Source: Pseudoalteromonas arctica
GTDB taxonomy: Bacteria > Pseudomonadota > Gammaproteobacteria > Enterobacterales > Alteromonadaceae
Assembly: GCF_012927645.1 (NCBI RefSeq)
Contig: NZ_JABBMT010000022.1
Span: 1-61,924 of the forward strand
DNA length: 61,924 nt
Direction of reading: 5' to 3'
Shown: piece after piece, positions 17,226 to 27,578 of the stretch
Layout: every line of letters begins with the position of its first letter
Position numbering within the stretch: position 1 is the stretch's first letter
Notes under the pieces: generated by a model
Databases searched by the model: none
Seen by the model: only the letters and a program-made list of their open reading frames with translations
What the model was told of the DNA's origin: nothing
Translations under genes and position numbers: made by a program

Positions 17226-17939
17226 TTAAAATTGAGCGTTGTGGTACACGTTTTGTACGTCGTCACAATCTTCAAGCATGGCTAAAAAGCGTTCCATTAC
17301 TTCTACGTCTTCGCCTGCAATGGGTGCTTCAACTTGTGGCACAAATGAGATCAAATCTTCATCAAACTCAGTAACGCCCATTTCTTCAAGTGCGGTTCGG
17401 GTGTTGTTGTACTCAGTATGCGGAGCAAAAACAGTGACTTTACCGGCTTCAACTTCTACGTCTGTGACATCAACGTCAGCCATCATGAGTGCTTCAAGCA
17501 CGGCTTCGTCATCATCGCCATCAAATACAAAAATAGCTAAATGATCAAATAAATGAGATACCGAGTTTTGTGCACCAATTTTAGCGTTTGCTTTAGTAAA
17601 ACAGACACGTACATCAGCAAAGGTACGTTTGTTGTTGTCAGTTAAGCAATCAACAATGATCATGCAGTTACCTGGGCCATAGCCTTCGTAACGAGTTGCT
17701 GAGTAGTCTTCACCGCCGCCGCCTTTGGCTTTATCAATTGCGCGGTCAATTACGTGTGCTGGCACTTGATCTTTTTTAGCGCGTTCAATTAAACGACGTA
17801 GCGATAAGTTGCCATCAGGATCAATACCACCATTTTTTGCGCAAATATAAATTTCTTTACCGTACTTTGAGTAAACTTTAGTTTTAGCACCCGCAGTCTT
17901 AGCCATTGAATCTTTTTTGTTTTGGTAAGCTCTTCCCAT
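17226..17939 (-). CDS. YebC/PmpR family protein, YeeN type
   Basis: The 237-aa protein matches the YebC family across its length and is closer to the YeeN branch: [18 protein letters not shown] at the start, [45 protein letters not shown] and, at the C terminus, [10 protein letters not shown]. YebC proteins were first described as DNA-binding regulators; more recent work links them to relief of ribosome stalling. A proper three-domain layout is present. Confidence 0.92.
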   Translation of the reverse strand: MGRAYQNKKDSMAKTAGAKTKVYSKYGKEIYICAKNGGIDPDGNLSLRRLIERAKKDQVPAHVIDRAIDKAKGGGGEDYSATRYEGYGPGNCMIIVDCLTDNNKRTFADVRVCFTKANAKIGAQNSVSHLFDHLAIFVFDGDDDEAVLEALMMADVDVTDVEVEAGKVTVFAPHTEYNNTRTALEEMGVTEFDEDLISFVPQVEAPIAGEDVEVMERFLAMLEDCDDVQNVYHNAQF

Positions 17940-18136
17940 CTGCGTTTCGCCTTAAATATTTTTAAATGTATAAATTTTATAGTGATGTATTCTATACCCA
18001 ACTCGCTTAATTATCGACTGTGATTTCTGGCCGGAAGTAGTTTTATTTGCGGTTTTTTTGTTAAATAGCAAATTAGCTATTGAAATAGGGCAATTACTCC
18101 CCATTTATAAGAGCAGCTTACTATTTAGATAATAAA

Positions 18137-18634
18137 ATGATCCGTTTTCGCTTAGTCCTTACTGTATTACTGCTGTTTACTGCACTTTTTAGTGTGCAGG
18201 CTAATGCTGTGAGCAACGCTAAGGCTAATGTGAGCCAGCCGAGCGCTATTTTTCAATCGGTGATGTTAGCTGATTTGAGTGCTTTAGAGGTGAAGGTATT
18301 TGATACTTCAGTATCAGATATCACTCCTTTTACCAAGAAGGTACCAATTGCGGCGGCTGATCAACAAACTGAAGGCGCGGGGTTTGAGTCTTTACAACTA
18401 CGCTTTGCAGTGAGTAATTCATCACTATTTCTGTATCAAAACCAAGTTGAGCCAAGTTATGTGGCAATATTTGAGTTTTTTGTACCTAGCCTTGCGCGGC
18501 AACTTTACTTACAACCCCTCGAACCGCCAATAACATTACCTTGGTTTGTAGCCTACGAAAGTAAAAAATCACGGATTAGTGGTTGGAAAGACGCCAACTT
18601 ACAATACCGTGCAGTGCTTACTTATTACAGTTAA
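18137..18634 (+). CDS. Exported hypothetical protein
   Basis: The 165-aa protein has an N-terminal signal peptide (LVLTVLLLFTALFSVQANA, cleavage likely after about residue 24). The mature part is beta-rich with no cysteines and no recognised family. The ribosome site is weak. It lies about 105 bp upstream of secD on the same strand and may share its promoter, so an envelope role is plausible but unproven. Confidence 0.65.
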   Translation: MIRFRLVLTVLLLFTALFSVQANAVSNAKANVSQPSAIFQSVMLADLSALEVKVFDTSVSDITPFTKKVPIAAADQQTEGAGFESLQLRFAVSNSSLFLYQNQVEPSYVAIFEFFVPSLARQLYLQPLEPPITLPWFVAYESKKSRISGWKDANLQYRAVLTYYS

Positions 18635-18740
18635 TTCTTCCTACTAATTTTTCGGTGTTTTAGTCACTCAACTAAAGCAAATAAATTACTGCGCCGATGT
18701 GGCGTGAAACCGATGTTTGCATTGGTTTAAAGGAAGAAAT

Positions 18741-20594
18741 ATGTTAAAAAATTCATCAAAAAAACCGCGGCTATTGCGTTTTAAAATCAGCTATATGGCG
18801 ATGTTTTTGGCGCTGGTATTATTAGCGATCAGTGCCTTACCAAATTTATATCCAGCAAAATCGTGGCTGCATCTGAGTACAACGCAGAGCCAGTCACATT
18901 CACAGCAATTACTAGCGAATACTCCTTCGCAACAATCTGTTATTGATTTTTTAAATCAACACGGGTTTTTGGTTGAGCAATCAATTCAAGTGGCGCAAAA
19001 TAGCCTTTCATTAAATGTGTTACTACAAGAGCCAACCAAAAGTGCCGCAGCGCAACAAGCGTTAAAAAGTGAATTTACGCAGTTGCATGCAAAAATAGTT
19101 ACACATCAAACCAGTCCCGGTTGGTTACAAAGCTTAGGATTAGCACCTATAAAATTAGGTCTTGATCTCAATGGTGGGGTGTTATTTGTATTAGATGTTG
19201 ATTTAGTGAAAGCGCAACAAGAGCAACTTGATAGTGCGTATGAACAAACTAAAACAATTATTCGGGATCAAAAAGCCAGAGGTATTCGCGTACAAAAAAA
19301 TACCCATGGTTTTGAATTACACGCATTACCAGCTGCTAAAAGTGATTTAGCTGTAGTACAGGCGAACGTGTTAAAGCGTTTTGAGCGTTTAATCGCAACT
19401 GCGCATTCACAGGGTAATTTAACAACCGTGGCATTTAGTTTTAGTGAACAAGGTAGTGATATGTTTGATAAAGAAGTAATGAGTCAAACCTTAACTACTT
19501 TAAGAGGACGTATTGAAGAGTTAGGTATTACTGAAGCAGTTACCCAGCGCCAAGGTAAACAACGGATCCGTATTGAGTTACCCGGTGTACAAGATCCAAG
19601 TGAAGCAAAGCGCATTATAGGTGCAACAGCGTCGCTTGATTTTTATCAGCTTAAAGAAATTGGTGGAAAAACCTTTACTCTGCAAAATGGTGGCTCGATC
19701 ACTTTAGACCCAATTGCTATTTTTTCAGGACAACACATCAATAATGCTCATGCCGGGCGCGATGAATGGGGCAAGTCGCTAGTGCAACTTAGCCTTGATA
19801 GCCAAGGTGGCGAGGCGATGTCGGCATTTTCAAAACGTAATATCGGTAAACCAATGGCAACGGTGTATTCTGAATATTATAAAAATGCCCAAGGTGAAGT
19901 AGTTAAAAAAAGTGAAGTGATTAATGTTGCCAATATAGCTCAACATTTGAGTAGCCAATTTAGTATTACTAATATGCAAAGCCCACAAGCGGCGCAGGAT
20001 TTAGCATTGCTATTACGTGCAGGTTCATTAACTGCGCCGGTGACAATCGTACAAGAACAAACCATTGGGCCAAGCTTGGGCGCAGATAATATACATAATG
20101 GGCTCGCGGCCTTAATGTTGGGAATGGGTATTACATTAGCCTTTATGGCGCTGTGGTATCGCCGTTTAGGGCTGGTGGCAAATATTGCCTTATTATTGAA
20201 TTTAACAGCTTTAGTAGGATTAATGTCACTGCTGCCTGGCGTGGTGTTAACTTTACCAGGCATAGCCGGGCTGGTACTGACAATCGGTATGGCTGTTGAT
20301 ACTAATGTTATTATTTTTGAGCGGATCAAAGAAGAGCGCCGTAAAGGCCGAGCGCCATATCAAGCGATAGAGCAGGGCTACCAACAAGCATTTGCGACAA
20401 TTTTTGATGCTAATATTACGACCATGATCACGGCAATTATTTTGTATGGTATTGGCTATGGGCCAATCAAAGGCTTTGCAATTACGCTGGGGTTAGGGCT
20501 AATAACTAGCGTATTTACCGGGGTGTATGTCTCCAAGGCGTTGAGTCAGACTTTGTATTTAAAATTGGCAAACAAGCGAGGAGCTAGTGCATGA
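18741..20594 (+). CDS. secD: Protein translocase subunit SecD (second paralogue type)
   Basis: SecD pairs with SecF to pull exported proteins through SecYEG using the ion gradient. The protein is 617 aa from the ATG at 18741 (AAAGGAAGA upstream). It has an N-terminal membrane segment, the motif LGLDLNGGVLFVLDVD (family form is D-L-x-GG), a large periplasmic region, and a C-terminal membrane domain with GIAGLVLTIGMAVDTNVIIF and ERIKEER. No yajC is nearby, unlike the main yajC-secDF operon, so this is probably the second, divergent SecDF that many vibrios and alteromonads carry; the two copies in Vibrio differ in the coupling ion. secF overlaps its stop. Confidence 0.9.
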   Translation: MLKNSSKKPRLLRFKISYMAMFLALVLLAISALPNLYPAKSWLHLSTTQSQSHSQQLLANTPSQQSVIDFLNQHGFLVEQSIQVAQNSLSLNVLLQEPTKSAAAQQALKSEFTQLHAKIVTHQTSPGWLQSLGLAPIKLGLDLNGGVLFVLDVDLVKAQQEQLDSAYEQTKTIIRDQKARGIRVQKNTHGFELHALPAAKSDLAVVQANVLKRFERLIATAHSQGNLTTVAFSFSEQGSDMFDKEVMSQTLTTLRGRIEELGITEAVTQRQGKQRIRIELPGVQDPSEAKRIIGATASLDFYQLKEIGGKTFTLQNGGSITLDPIAIFSGQHINNAHAGRDEWGKSLVQLSLDSQGGEAMSAFSKRNIGKPMATVYSEYYKNAQGEVVKKSEVINVANIAQHLSSQFSITNMQSPQAAQDLALLLRAGSLTAPVTIVQEQTIGPSLGADNIHNGLAALMLGMGITLAFMALWYRRLGLVANIALLLNLTALVGLMSLLPGVVLTLPGIAGLVLTIGMAVDTNVIIFERIKEERRKGRAPYQAIEQGYQQAFATIFDANITTMITAIILYGIGYGPIKGFAITLGLGLITSVFTGVYVSKALSQTLYLKLANKRGASA

Positions 20595-21517
20595 GTAATT
20601 TAAGTGAAAAAATGAGCACCACAACCCGCTTACGTTTATCGGGGTTGGTTTTATCTATCCTACTAGTGCTGCTTTCTGTAATCGGGGTTGCTACAAAAGG
20701 ACTCAATTTCGGCCTTGATTTTACTGGCGGTTATTTAACTGAATTTACCACTGCAGTGCCGATTAGTGAGGCAGAGCTGGCGAAAAAAATTAGTTATTAT
20801 CACCTTGATGACTTTACTTTAAGCGCTCAATCTAGCCAGCACTTTCAGTTAAGAGAGGCAGAGCAAGCCAGTACGTCGGCTTGGTTAGCAACACTTACGC
20901 AAGATGAGACACTGGGTGCAGAAGTGTTGTCATCTTCTTACTTAGGCTCACAAGTTGGCGATGAATTATTTGAACAAGGCTGTTTAGCATTATTTGCGGC
21001 AATGGTTGCCGTGATGATTTATTTAGCGCTACGGTTTGAGTGGCGCTTAGCGTTGGGAGCGGTTGTTGCTTTAATGCATGACGTGGTGGTGGTAGTTGGT
21101 TTATTTGCATGGTTACAGCTTGATTTTAACTTAACCGTGTTAGCGAGTTTACTGGCAATCATTGGTTATTCATTAAATGATTCAATTATTGTTGGGGATC
21201 GGGTACGCGAGCTGCTGCGCTTAGATATCACAACACAACAAACTAGCGTGAATACGGTGATCAATGAATCAATTAAGAGCACTTTGACCCGTACTTTGAT
21301 CACCTCAGGCACTACACTTGCTACAGTGGCGAGTGTATGGTTACTGGCTGGTGCGCCGTTACAGGGGTTTTCTATCGCACTATTTGTAGGAATTGTTGTG
21401 GGAACATTATCGTCAATTTGTATTGCCGCAACGTTACCGCAGCTACTTGGTTTAAGACATGAAAACTATCAAGTTAAGATTGATGAGCAAAGCCAAGCGT
21501 TAATGGATATGCCATAA
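20591..21517 (+). CDS. secF: Protein translocase subunit SecF (second paralogue type)
   Basis: The 308-aa protein has the SecF pattern: a first membrane segment followed by FGLDFTGGYLTEF, a short periplasmic domain and five C-terminal segments including SLLAIIGYSLNDSIIVGDRVREL. The ATG overlaps the secD stop (ATGA), so the two are translationally coupled. A bidirectional terminator follows. Confidence 0.92.
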   Translation: MSNLSEKMSTTTRLRLSGLVLSILLVLLSVIGVATKGLNFGLDFTGGYLTEFTTAVPISEAELAKKISYYHLDDFTLSAQSSQHFQLREAEQASTSAWLATLTQDETLGAEVLSSSYLGSQVGDELFEQGCLALFAAMVAVMIYLALRFEWRLALGAVVALMHDVVVVVGLFAWLQLDFNLTVLASLLAIIGYSLNDSIIVGDRVRELLRLDITTQQTSVNTVINESIKSTLTRTLITSGTTLATVASVWLLAGAPLQGFSIALFVGIVVGTLSSICIAATLPQLLGLRHENYQVKIDEQSQALMDMP

Positions 21518-21540
21518 TTCACTTTGTTTTGTAGTAAAAT

Positions 21541-21568
21541 AAAATGCCGCGATTAACGCGGCATTTTA
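21541..21568. terminator. Bidirectional terminator between secF and ttcA
   Basis: The stem AAAATGCCGCG/CGCGGCATTTT lies between convergent genes with A and T runs on both sides. Confidence 0.88.
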
Positions 21569-21589
21569 TTAATTATACGTTGGCAATGA

Positions 21590-22495
21590 TCAACTTAAAT
21601 TAATTGTCACAACGTCAGCTGTTTCATCATCGTTAAACACAGGTTGTTTTGGGATGTCTGGCTTATCAAGCGCAATATCGCCGCCATCAATTACTTCACC
21701 GGTTTTTAAGTTGGTGAAATCAAATAACTCATTATCTGCTAGATGCGAAGGCACAACATTTTGCATTGCAGTAAAAATACTTTCAATACGACCAGGGTGC
21801 TCAATATCCCACTGTGCAAGCATTGCTTTGGTATGTTTGCGTTGCAGGTTTTCTTGTGAACCACACAGATTACATGGAATGATAGGGTAGGCTTGAGCAA
21901 TAGCATATTGTTCAATATCTGTTTCTTTACAGTAGGCTAATGGACGAATTACCATGTGCTCGCCGTTATCGCTCATTAATTTAGCTGGCATGCTTTTCAG
22001 TTTGCCACCATAAAACATATTTAAGAATAAGGTTTCGATCATATCGTCGCGATGATGGCCTAAGGCTATTTTAGTAGCCTGCATTTCATTTGCAGTACGG
22101 TATAAAATGCCGCGACGTAAGCGTGAACACAGCGAACAGGTTGTTTTACCCTCAGGAATAATATCGGTCACTATACTATAGGTGTCTTCTTCAACAATTT
22201 TATATTCGATATTCTGTGTGTCTAAATATGCTGGTAACACATGCTCAGGAAAACCAGGTTGCTTTTGGTCAAGGTTAACCACAAATAAATCAAATTTGAT
22301 AGGGGCAACACGCTGCAAATGTTGCAGCATGTCGAGTAGGGTATAACTGTCTTTGCCGCCAGAGAGGCACACCATGATACGGTCGCCCTCTTCAATCATG
22401 TTGAAGTCCATCACCGCTTGACCGGTTTGACGACGTAAGCGTTTTTGTAACTTAGATAAGCTATGTTGAGCTTTGGCTTGAACAGAATGCGACAT
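21590..22495 (-). CDS. ttcA: tRNA 2-thiocytidine(32) synthetase
   Basis: TtcA adds sulfur to cytidine 32 of certain tRNAs and needs an iron-sulfur cluster. The 301-aa protein has the PP-loop [15 protein letters not shown], the two CxxC pairs of the family ([10 protein letters not shown] and [10 protein letters not shown]), and [12 protein letters not shown] between them. AAAGGGGG before the ATG is a strong ribosome site. In many gammaproteobacteria ttcA, uspE and fnr are close together, as here. Confidence 0.95.
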   Translation of the reverse strand: MSHSVQAKAQHSLSKLQKRLRRQTGQAVMDFNMIEEGDRIMVCLSGGKDSYTLLDMLQHLQRVAPIKFDLFVVNLDQKQPGFPEHVLPAYLDTQNIEYKIVEEDTYSIVTDIIPEGKTTCSLCSRLRRGILYRTANEMQATKIALGHHRDDMIETLFLNMFYGGKLKSMPAKLMSDNGEHMVIRPLAYCKETDIEQYAIAQAYPIIPCNLCGSQENLQRKHTKAMLAQWDIEHPGRIESIFTAMQNVVPSHLADNELFDFTNLKTGEVIDGGDIALDKPDIPKQPVFNDDETADVVTINLS

Positions 22496-22569
22496 TACGC
22501 CCCCTTTAGAACGATGGGTAAAATAAAGGGGCGTATTATATGCCTAAAGTTTCAATCAACAAAATTTAT

Positions 22570-23496
22570 TTAATCTTTTGCCAGCGGGCTCACATAGCCA
22601 TCGGGTTTTAAGGCTAATACGTCACAATCAAGGCTGTCAATGACATGCTCTGCGGTGTTACCTACTAAGGCTGCGCTTAATCCAGTGCGGCCAACCGTAC
22701 CAATCACCACTAATTCACTATTAAGGCGCTTTGCGACATCAGGGATCACGTCCTCTGGTAAACCTTCTTCTATGACACAGTTTTGCTGGGCGATTTTATG
22801 ACTAACGGCTAACTCATGGGTCGATTCTATATGGTGTTTTTTTACGGACTCATTATAAATACTGGGGTTAAACTCCGGGATTTCAATCGCAATATTAACC
22901 GGTGTAGCAGGGTAGGCGTTAACGATACTGAGGCTTGCGTTAGCCAGTTCACATAAAAACTGCGCATCTTGAATAATACAATGGTTTAAATCAAGGTGCT
23001 GTTGATTTTCACTTACGGCGTTGACAGCAGCTAAAATATTGCCCTGCGAAGGCCAAGCGTGTTCTTTTACCAATAATACGGGGGCTGGGCATTTACGAAT
23101 TAAATGCCAATCGGTTGGAGTAAAAATAACTGACTTAAGTGTATCGTGCTGGTGAGTCCCTTTTACAACCAGATCAAACTGTTGGTCAATAACTGTATTA
23201 ATGATCGCTTCATAAGTGCGATTATGCCAAACCACTTGGCTTTTAATCTCGACGTCTGGATAAAGTTGCAAAATTTCATCCAGCCATAATTGACGGTCTT
23301 TAACGACGGCATTGCGCATTGCTTCACGCTCGTCGCCAGAAAGCATGGTCGTCATTTCATAGGAAAAATCATAAATGCTCATAAAAGCGGTGATGCTGGC
23401 ACCGGATTTTTTGGCTAATTCAATAGAGCGAGATAAACCATGCTGAGACTCAGCGGTTGGATCAATAATGGCGAGTATTTGTTTGATAGTGTTCAT
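22570..23496 (-). CDS. uspE: Universal stress protein E (tandem Usp domains)
   Basis: The 308-aa protein holds two Usp domains. The first starts at IKQILAIIDPT and contains DLVVKGTHQHD; the second ends with ELVVIGTVGRTGLSAALVGNTAEHVID, a G-x2-G-x9-G nucleotide-binding pattern. UspE is a soluble stress protein linked in E. coli to motility, adhesion and stress survival. AAGGA lies before the ATG, and a candidate Fnr box lies 77 bp upstream. The adjacency to fnr is conserved in many relatives. Confidence 0.93.
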   Translation of the reverse strand: MNTIKQILAIIDPTAESQHGLSRSIELAKKSGASITAFMSIYDFSYEMTTMLSGDEREAMRNAVVKDRQLWLDEILQLYPDVEIKSQVVWHNRTYEAIINTVIDQQFDLVVKGTHQHDTLKSVIFTPTDWHLIRKCPAPVLLVKEHAWPSQGNILAAVNAVSENQQHLDLNHCIIQDAQFLCELANASLSIVNAYPATPVNIAIEIPEFNPSIYNESVKKHHIESTHELAVSHKIAQQNCVIEEGLPEDVIPDVAKRLNSELVVIGTVGRTGLSAALVGNTAEHVIDSLDCDVLALKPDGYVSPLAKD

Positions 23497-23572
23497 AAGC
23501 TGTTCCTTTAACTACTGTATAGTTAGAGTGTAACGTATAACGTGAGTAGTTAAAGTAACAGCTAACAACTTG

Positions 23573-23586
23573 TTGCACTAGATCAA
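23573..23586. promoter_or_regulatory. Candidate Fnr box upstream of uspE
   Basis: TTGCACTAGATCAA matches the Fnr consensus TTGAT-N4-ATCAA at 8 of 10 defined positions. It lies just after the fnr stop and before uspE, in a suitable place to control uspE. Confidence 0.5.
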
Positions 23587-23588
23587 AT

Positions 23589-24323
23589 TTATTTTGGGTG
23601 GATTGCTGCAGCTGCTGATAACCCATCACTATCTAGAATAGTGATAAATTTACCTTCCACTTTGATTAAAGCTGCTTTTTGAAAACGACTCAGTAAACGA
23701 CTAATAGTTTCAACGGTTAAACCAAGGTAATTACCGATTTCACCCCGGGTCATGGTAAAGCGAAACTCTTTACGTGAAAACCCGCGTTCACCAAAGCGAT
23801 TTGACAAGTTGTAGATAAAGCTGGCTAAGCGTTCTTCGGCTGATTTTTTATTCAGTGATAAAAACATTTCTTGGTCATAGTTAATTTCACTGCTCATCAG
23901 GCGCATCATCTGCTGGCGTAGTTTAGGTAATTTACCGGCTAGATCATCGAGTGTTGTAAATGGGATTTCGCATACCATTGAGGTTTCGAGCGCTTGAGAA
24001 AAGCTTTGGTGTGCCATTTTATTTATTGCATCAAAGCCGATTAAATCTCCTGCTAGGTGAAAGCCAGTGATTTGCTCGTCACCTTGCTCAGAAAGGGTGT
24101 AAGATTTAAACGAACCAGAACGAACAGCAAAAATAGCGTTCAGTGGCGCTCCTGATTCAAAAAGAAAATCACCTTTATGTAATGGTTTTTTACGCTCAAT
24201 GATTTCATCAAGCTTATCCATCTCTTGCCCATTGAGGGTAAAAGGTAAACACAATTGACTAATACTGCAGTCATTGCAGCTGATGGTGCAATTATTTTTA
24301 GCTTTGTTTTGATATAAATCCAT
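23589..24323 (-). CDS. fnr: Fnr-type oxygen-sensing regulator
   Basis: Fnr activates microaerobic and anaerobic genes when its oxygen-sensitive 4Fe-4S cluster is intact. The 244-aa protein has N-terminal cysteines in the C-x2-C-x5-C pattern (Cys16, 19, 25) plus the internal Cys in MVCEIPF (about 114). A cyclic-nucleotide-binding-like core follows, then the DNA-binding helix [20 protein letters not shown] with the E-SR recognition residues. It sits beside the ccoNOQP-fixH-ccoIS genes, which Fnr-family proteins commonly control. Confidence 0.95.
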   Translation of the reverse strand: MDLYQNKAKNNCTISCNDCSISQLCLPFTLNGQEMDKLDEIIERKKPLHKGDFLFESGAPLNAIFAVRSGSFKSYTLSEQGDEQITGFHLAGDLIGFDAINKMAHQSFSQALETSMVCEIPFTTLDDLAGKLPKLRQQMMRLMSSEINYDQEMFLSLNKKSAEERLASFIYNLSNRFGERGFSRKEFRFTMTRGEIGNYLGLTVETISRLLSRFQKAALIKVEGKFITILDSDGLSAAAAIHPK

Positions 24324-24364
24324 TAGTTCAGTCCAGTAAATGTTGTCACATTAATTCGTTAAGA

Positions 24365-25036
24365 TTAATGCAGCAGCTTGTCAGTTGCAATGATAAGTAA
24401 ATAAATTCCATACCAAATAAGTACACTGCCCAGTGCTATTCGTGCCCATGGGTGATTTAATACTTTATGCAATACTTGTGCGCCCATGCCGATACTTAGC
24501 ATAGCAGGAAAAGTACCAAGGGCGAAAAATAGCATCACTAGAGCGCCATCAAGGGCAGTGTTGCTGGTCATTGCCCAGGTTAACGCCGAATAAACTAAAC
24601 CACACGGTAACCAACCCCATAATGCGCCATAAGCCATGGCTTTAGGTAATGAGTTGATTGGCATTATAAAACGGTTTAGTTTTACCAAGTGCTGCCATAT
24701 CAGCGTTTTACCGAATGATTCTAGCCATTGTAAAGTTACACCTAAGCGCATGATGTATAAGCCAACCAAAATCATAAACAGGCCACTTAAAAACGCTAAA
24801 GTTAGCGCGAACCAATGACTTTGCGTGGCAAAATGGCTGCTGATCCCAGCAACGAGTGCCCCTGCGAGCATATAACTGGCGGCACGACCAATGTTATATG
24901 CAATGGAGTACTGCAATGGCCTGGTTTTATCTGTGGCTAATTGTAAGGAGCTGGCAATACCACCACACATTGCAATGCAATGTCCGCTGCCAATCAGGCC
25001 CATGATAAAGGCGCTGACAAATAAGGGGTCAATCAT
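24365..25036 (-). CDS. SafE/UreH-like membrane protein linked to cbb3 oxidase genes
   Basis: The 223-aa protein has six or so membrane segments and the motif GLIGSGHCIAMCGG near the N terminus, with WGWLPCGLVYSAL in the middle, typical of the sulfite exporter TauE/SafE (UreH_2) group that often follows ccoS. The cysteines and histidine suggest metal handling, perhaps copper supply to cbb3 oxidase, which is inferred. I chose the ATG at 25036 because it overlaps the ccoS stop (ATGATTGA); a longer frame starts with TTG at 25069. Confidence 0.82.
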   Translation of the reverse strand: MIDPLFVSAFIMGLIGSGHCIAMCGGIASSLQLATDKTRPLQYSIAYNIGRAASYMLAGALVAGISSHFATQSHWFALTLAFLSGLFMILVGLYIMRLGVTLQWLESFGKTLIWQHLVKLNRFIMPINSLPKAMAYGALWGWLPCGLVYSALTWAMTSNTALDGALVMLFFALGTFPAMLSIGMGAQVLHKVLNHPWARIALGSVLIWYGIYLLIIATDKLLH

Positions 25037-25196
25037 TGCTTTTATTATGCTGATCTTTATCATCTTCAAACAAAATGCTATGACCTTGTTTATTTAAATC
25101 TGAAAATTGTTCACCGCGAACGGCCCAAAAAAACACCCCAATCGCGATCAGTACAAATAAAATTGCAATTGGAATAAGGATATAAATGACACTCAT
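25029..25196 (-). CDS. ccoS: CcoS, cbb3 oxidase maturation protein
   Basis: This 55-aa protein is easily missed. It begins MSVIYILIPIAILFVLIAIG, followed by VFFWAVRGEQFSDL, which is the CcoS pattern: one membrane segment, then the WA(V/I)x(S/R)GQFDDL block. CcoS is needed to put cofactors into the cbb3 cytochrome oxidase. Its ATG overlaps the ccoI stop (ATGA), and its stop overlaps the next gene's start. Confidence 0.93.
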   Translation of the reverse strand: MSVIYILIPIAILFVLIAIGVFFWAVRGEQFSDLNKQGHSILFEDDKDQHNKSND

Positions 25197-27568
25197 AATT
25201 TTAATAACCTTAGTGAGTTACTGATCACAATGATGGAACTGGCAGACATCCCAATCACAGCCATCCAAGGTGCAACTAAGCCTAATGCCGCAAGTGGTAA
25301 GATTGAGCTATTATAAAGCAATGATAGCGCTAAATTTTGCTTTATTATTCGACGTGTTTTTTTTGATACTGTTAATAAATGTTCGATAGCAGCTAAATCA
25401 CTATTGAGTAATACCACATCGGCGGTGTTTTTGGAAATATCAGCACCGGTTTCCATCGCGATAGATAAATGTGCGCTATTAAACACTGGACTGTCGTTGA
25501 CACCATCACCTACCATAGCAATAATTTCACCTTGGCTTGACCACCGCTTTACTTCGCTTTGTTTATCTTCTGGCAGACAACCTACTTTAAAGCTATCAAG
25601 TTTGAGTTTCTTAGCAATTTTTTGCCCTGCATTTGAAGCATCCCCGGTTAGCATGTGACAGCTCAAGCCTTGCTGTTGTAAAGAGGAGATTAAGTTTGCC
25701 GCATTACTTTTTATTTCATCTACAAAGTAAAAGTTAGCAACCGGTTGTTGATCAATGTAGAACGTTGCTTGAGCATTACTTTTCTTACTGTTGAACCAAC
25801 CACTTTTACCAATTGCATAGTTATGATTGTCATCTTTACCAGTGATGCCACAGCCAGGGTGAATTTTAATATTCGTTAAGTTGCGCGGTGCGGGTGTAAA
25901 TTCATTAAATGCAGTCGCAATAGGGTGCTCGGAGTAACTTTCGAGTTGCGCTGCAAGAGCCAAAACCTGTTTTTTAGATAAAGAATCTGCTAATAAGTCC
26001 ACAGCATCTAGGCTAAAACGCCCTTGCGTTAACGTGCCTGTTTTATCAAATGCAACACGCGTTAATTGTGGTAGTGTTTCTAGCACATGAGATTGTTTAA
26101 TGAGTATCCCTTTGCGGGTCAATGTTGCTACAGCGCAGGTTAAGGCGGTTGGAATTGCTAAACTTAGCGCACATGGGCAAGTTGCAACAAGGACCGCAAT
26201 AGTGATCCAAAAGGCATGTTCAGGGTCAACTTGATACCAACCGATAGCGGTAAGTGAGGCAAATACCAGCAGGCAGGCAACAAACCATTGTGCTACTTTG
26301 TCGGTGATCTCCACCAGTTTAGGACGGGTGACAAGCGCCCTGTGCTGCAGTTTAATTATTTGGTTTAAAAGAGTGTTTTGACCAATTTTATTGATGAGGA
26401 TCTCAATCACACCATCATGATTCACGGTGCCGGCAAAAACTTGATGGTCCATGTACTTATTAACTGGTAAATGTTCACCTGTCATCATTGCTTCATCAAC
26501 AGTGGTACTGCCTGAGCAAATAATACCATCTGACGGAATGGTTTCACCGGCTTTAATGAGTACGCGATCGCCGAGTTTTAATTTTTTAGCTGCAATAATA
26601 TGTTCGTGGCCATTTTCATCCAAAGTTCGGGCTGTAAGTGGTAATAACTTTTGTAAATTAGCAGTGAATTCACTGGCTTTAAGTCGAGCCCTAAACTCTA
26701 AATATTTACCTAATAATAATAAAAAGGTAAACATACAAATTGATTCAAAATACACTTCGCCCACGGCCATCACGGTGGCATAACTGCTTGCGCCATATGC
26801 GCCAAAAATAGCCATGGATACAGGAAGATCCATGTTTAACTGTTTGGCTTTTAAGCCATTAATTGCATTACTTAAAAAGGGCATTGCACTGTATAAAATA
26901 ACCGGTGAAGCGAGTATTAAGCTGATCCATCGAAAATACTGTTCAAAGCTTTCTTCCATCCCAGAAAACATACCAAAGTACATGGCGAATGCAAACATCA
27001 TCACTTGCATGGTCATTAAACCAGCGACCCCGAGTCTGCGAATATATGCTTTGGCTATAAGTTGCTTTTGACTTGCTTCAATATCGACTTGAAACGGGTA
27101 GGCCTTGTAGCCAATTTCCAATAACGATTTGATGATATTGCTTAATGGTGTCTGATCCTTATGCCATTGGATCATCGCGCGGTTTGTTGATGTATTTACG
27201 TCAACGCGTTTGATTGCGGGTATATTTAATAGTTGCTTTTCAATCAACCATGCACACGCGGCGCACGTAATACCCTCAACGGTCAGTAATACTTCGCTCA
27301 CATCATCCGTTGTGGCGATAAATTCATCTTGAATATCTTCATTATCATAACTTTTGATCCATTCAAGCTGCTCAGGAATAAGCTGCTCAACTTTACCGGC
27401 AGTCACTGTTCTGAATTTATAATAATCAGTCATGCCTTGCGCGACAATTGTTTCAGCGACAGTTTGGCAGCCAATGCAACACATTGGTTTTGCGCTACCA
27501 TCTATAATAACAGTCGTGTTGAAACCAGTTGGTACACTTTCAAGACAATGAAAGCAGTTATTAGACAT
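25193..27568 (-). CDS. ccoI: CcoI copper-transporting P1B-type ATPase
   Basis: CcoI (FixI type) exports copper needed for cbb3 oxidase assembly. From the ATG at 27568 (MSNNCFHCLESVP) it is 791 aa; an upstream start would overlap fixH and lacks a ribosome site. In order it has an N-terminal cysteine-rich zinc-ribbon-like part (CFHC, CCIGC), an HMA domain with GITCAACAWLIEKQL, membrane helices, the translocation motif ATCPCALSLAIP, the phosphorylation site DKTGTLTQG, and MVGDGVNDSP. It lies between fixH and ccoS. Confidence 0.95.
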   Translation of the reverse strand: MSNNCFHCLESVPTGFNTTVIIDGSAKPMCCIGCQTVAETIVAQGMTDYYKFRTVTAGKVEQLIPEQLEWIKSYDNEDIQDEFIATTDDVSEVLLTVEGITCAACAWLIEKQLLNIPAIKRVDVNTSTNRAMIQWHKDQTPLSNIIKSLLEIGYKAYPFQVDIEASQKQLIAKAYIRRLGVAGLMTMQVMMFAFAMYFGMFSGMEESFEQYFRWISLILASPVILYSAMPFLSNAINGLKAKQLNMDLPVSMAIFGAYGASSYATVMAVGEVYFESICMFTFLLLLGKYLEFRARLKASEFTANLQKLLPLTARTLDENGHEHIIAAKKLKLGDRVLIKAGETIPSDGIICSGSTTVDEAMMTGEHLPVNKYMDHQVFAGTVNHDGVIEILINKIGQNTLLNQIIKLQHRALVTRPKLVEITDKVAQWFVACLLVFASLTAIGWYQVDPEHAFWITIAVLVATCPCALSLAIPTALTCAVATLTRKGILIKQSHVLETLPQLTRVAFDKTGTLTQGRFSLDAVDLLADSLSKKQVLALAAQLESYSEHPIATAFNEFTPAPRNLTNIKIHPGCGITGKDDNHNYAIGKSGWFNSKKSNAQATFYIDQQPVANFYFVDEIKSNAANLISSLQQQGLSCHMLTGDASNAGQKIAKKLKLDSFKVGCLPEDKQSEVKRWSSQGEIIAMVGDGVNDSPVFNSAHLSIAMETGADISKNTADVVLLNSDLAAIEHLLTVSKKTRRIIKQNLALSLLYNSSILPLAALGLVAPWMAVIGMSASSIIVISNSLRLLKL

Positions 27569-27578
27569 GATAGCGTGA

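Noticed and set aside
25029..25097. Plus-strand frame covering ccoS
   Set aside because: It is antisense to ccoS, whose overlaps with both neighbours and family motif are clear.
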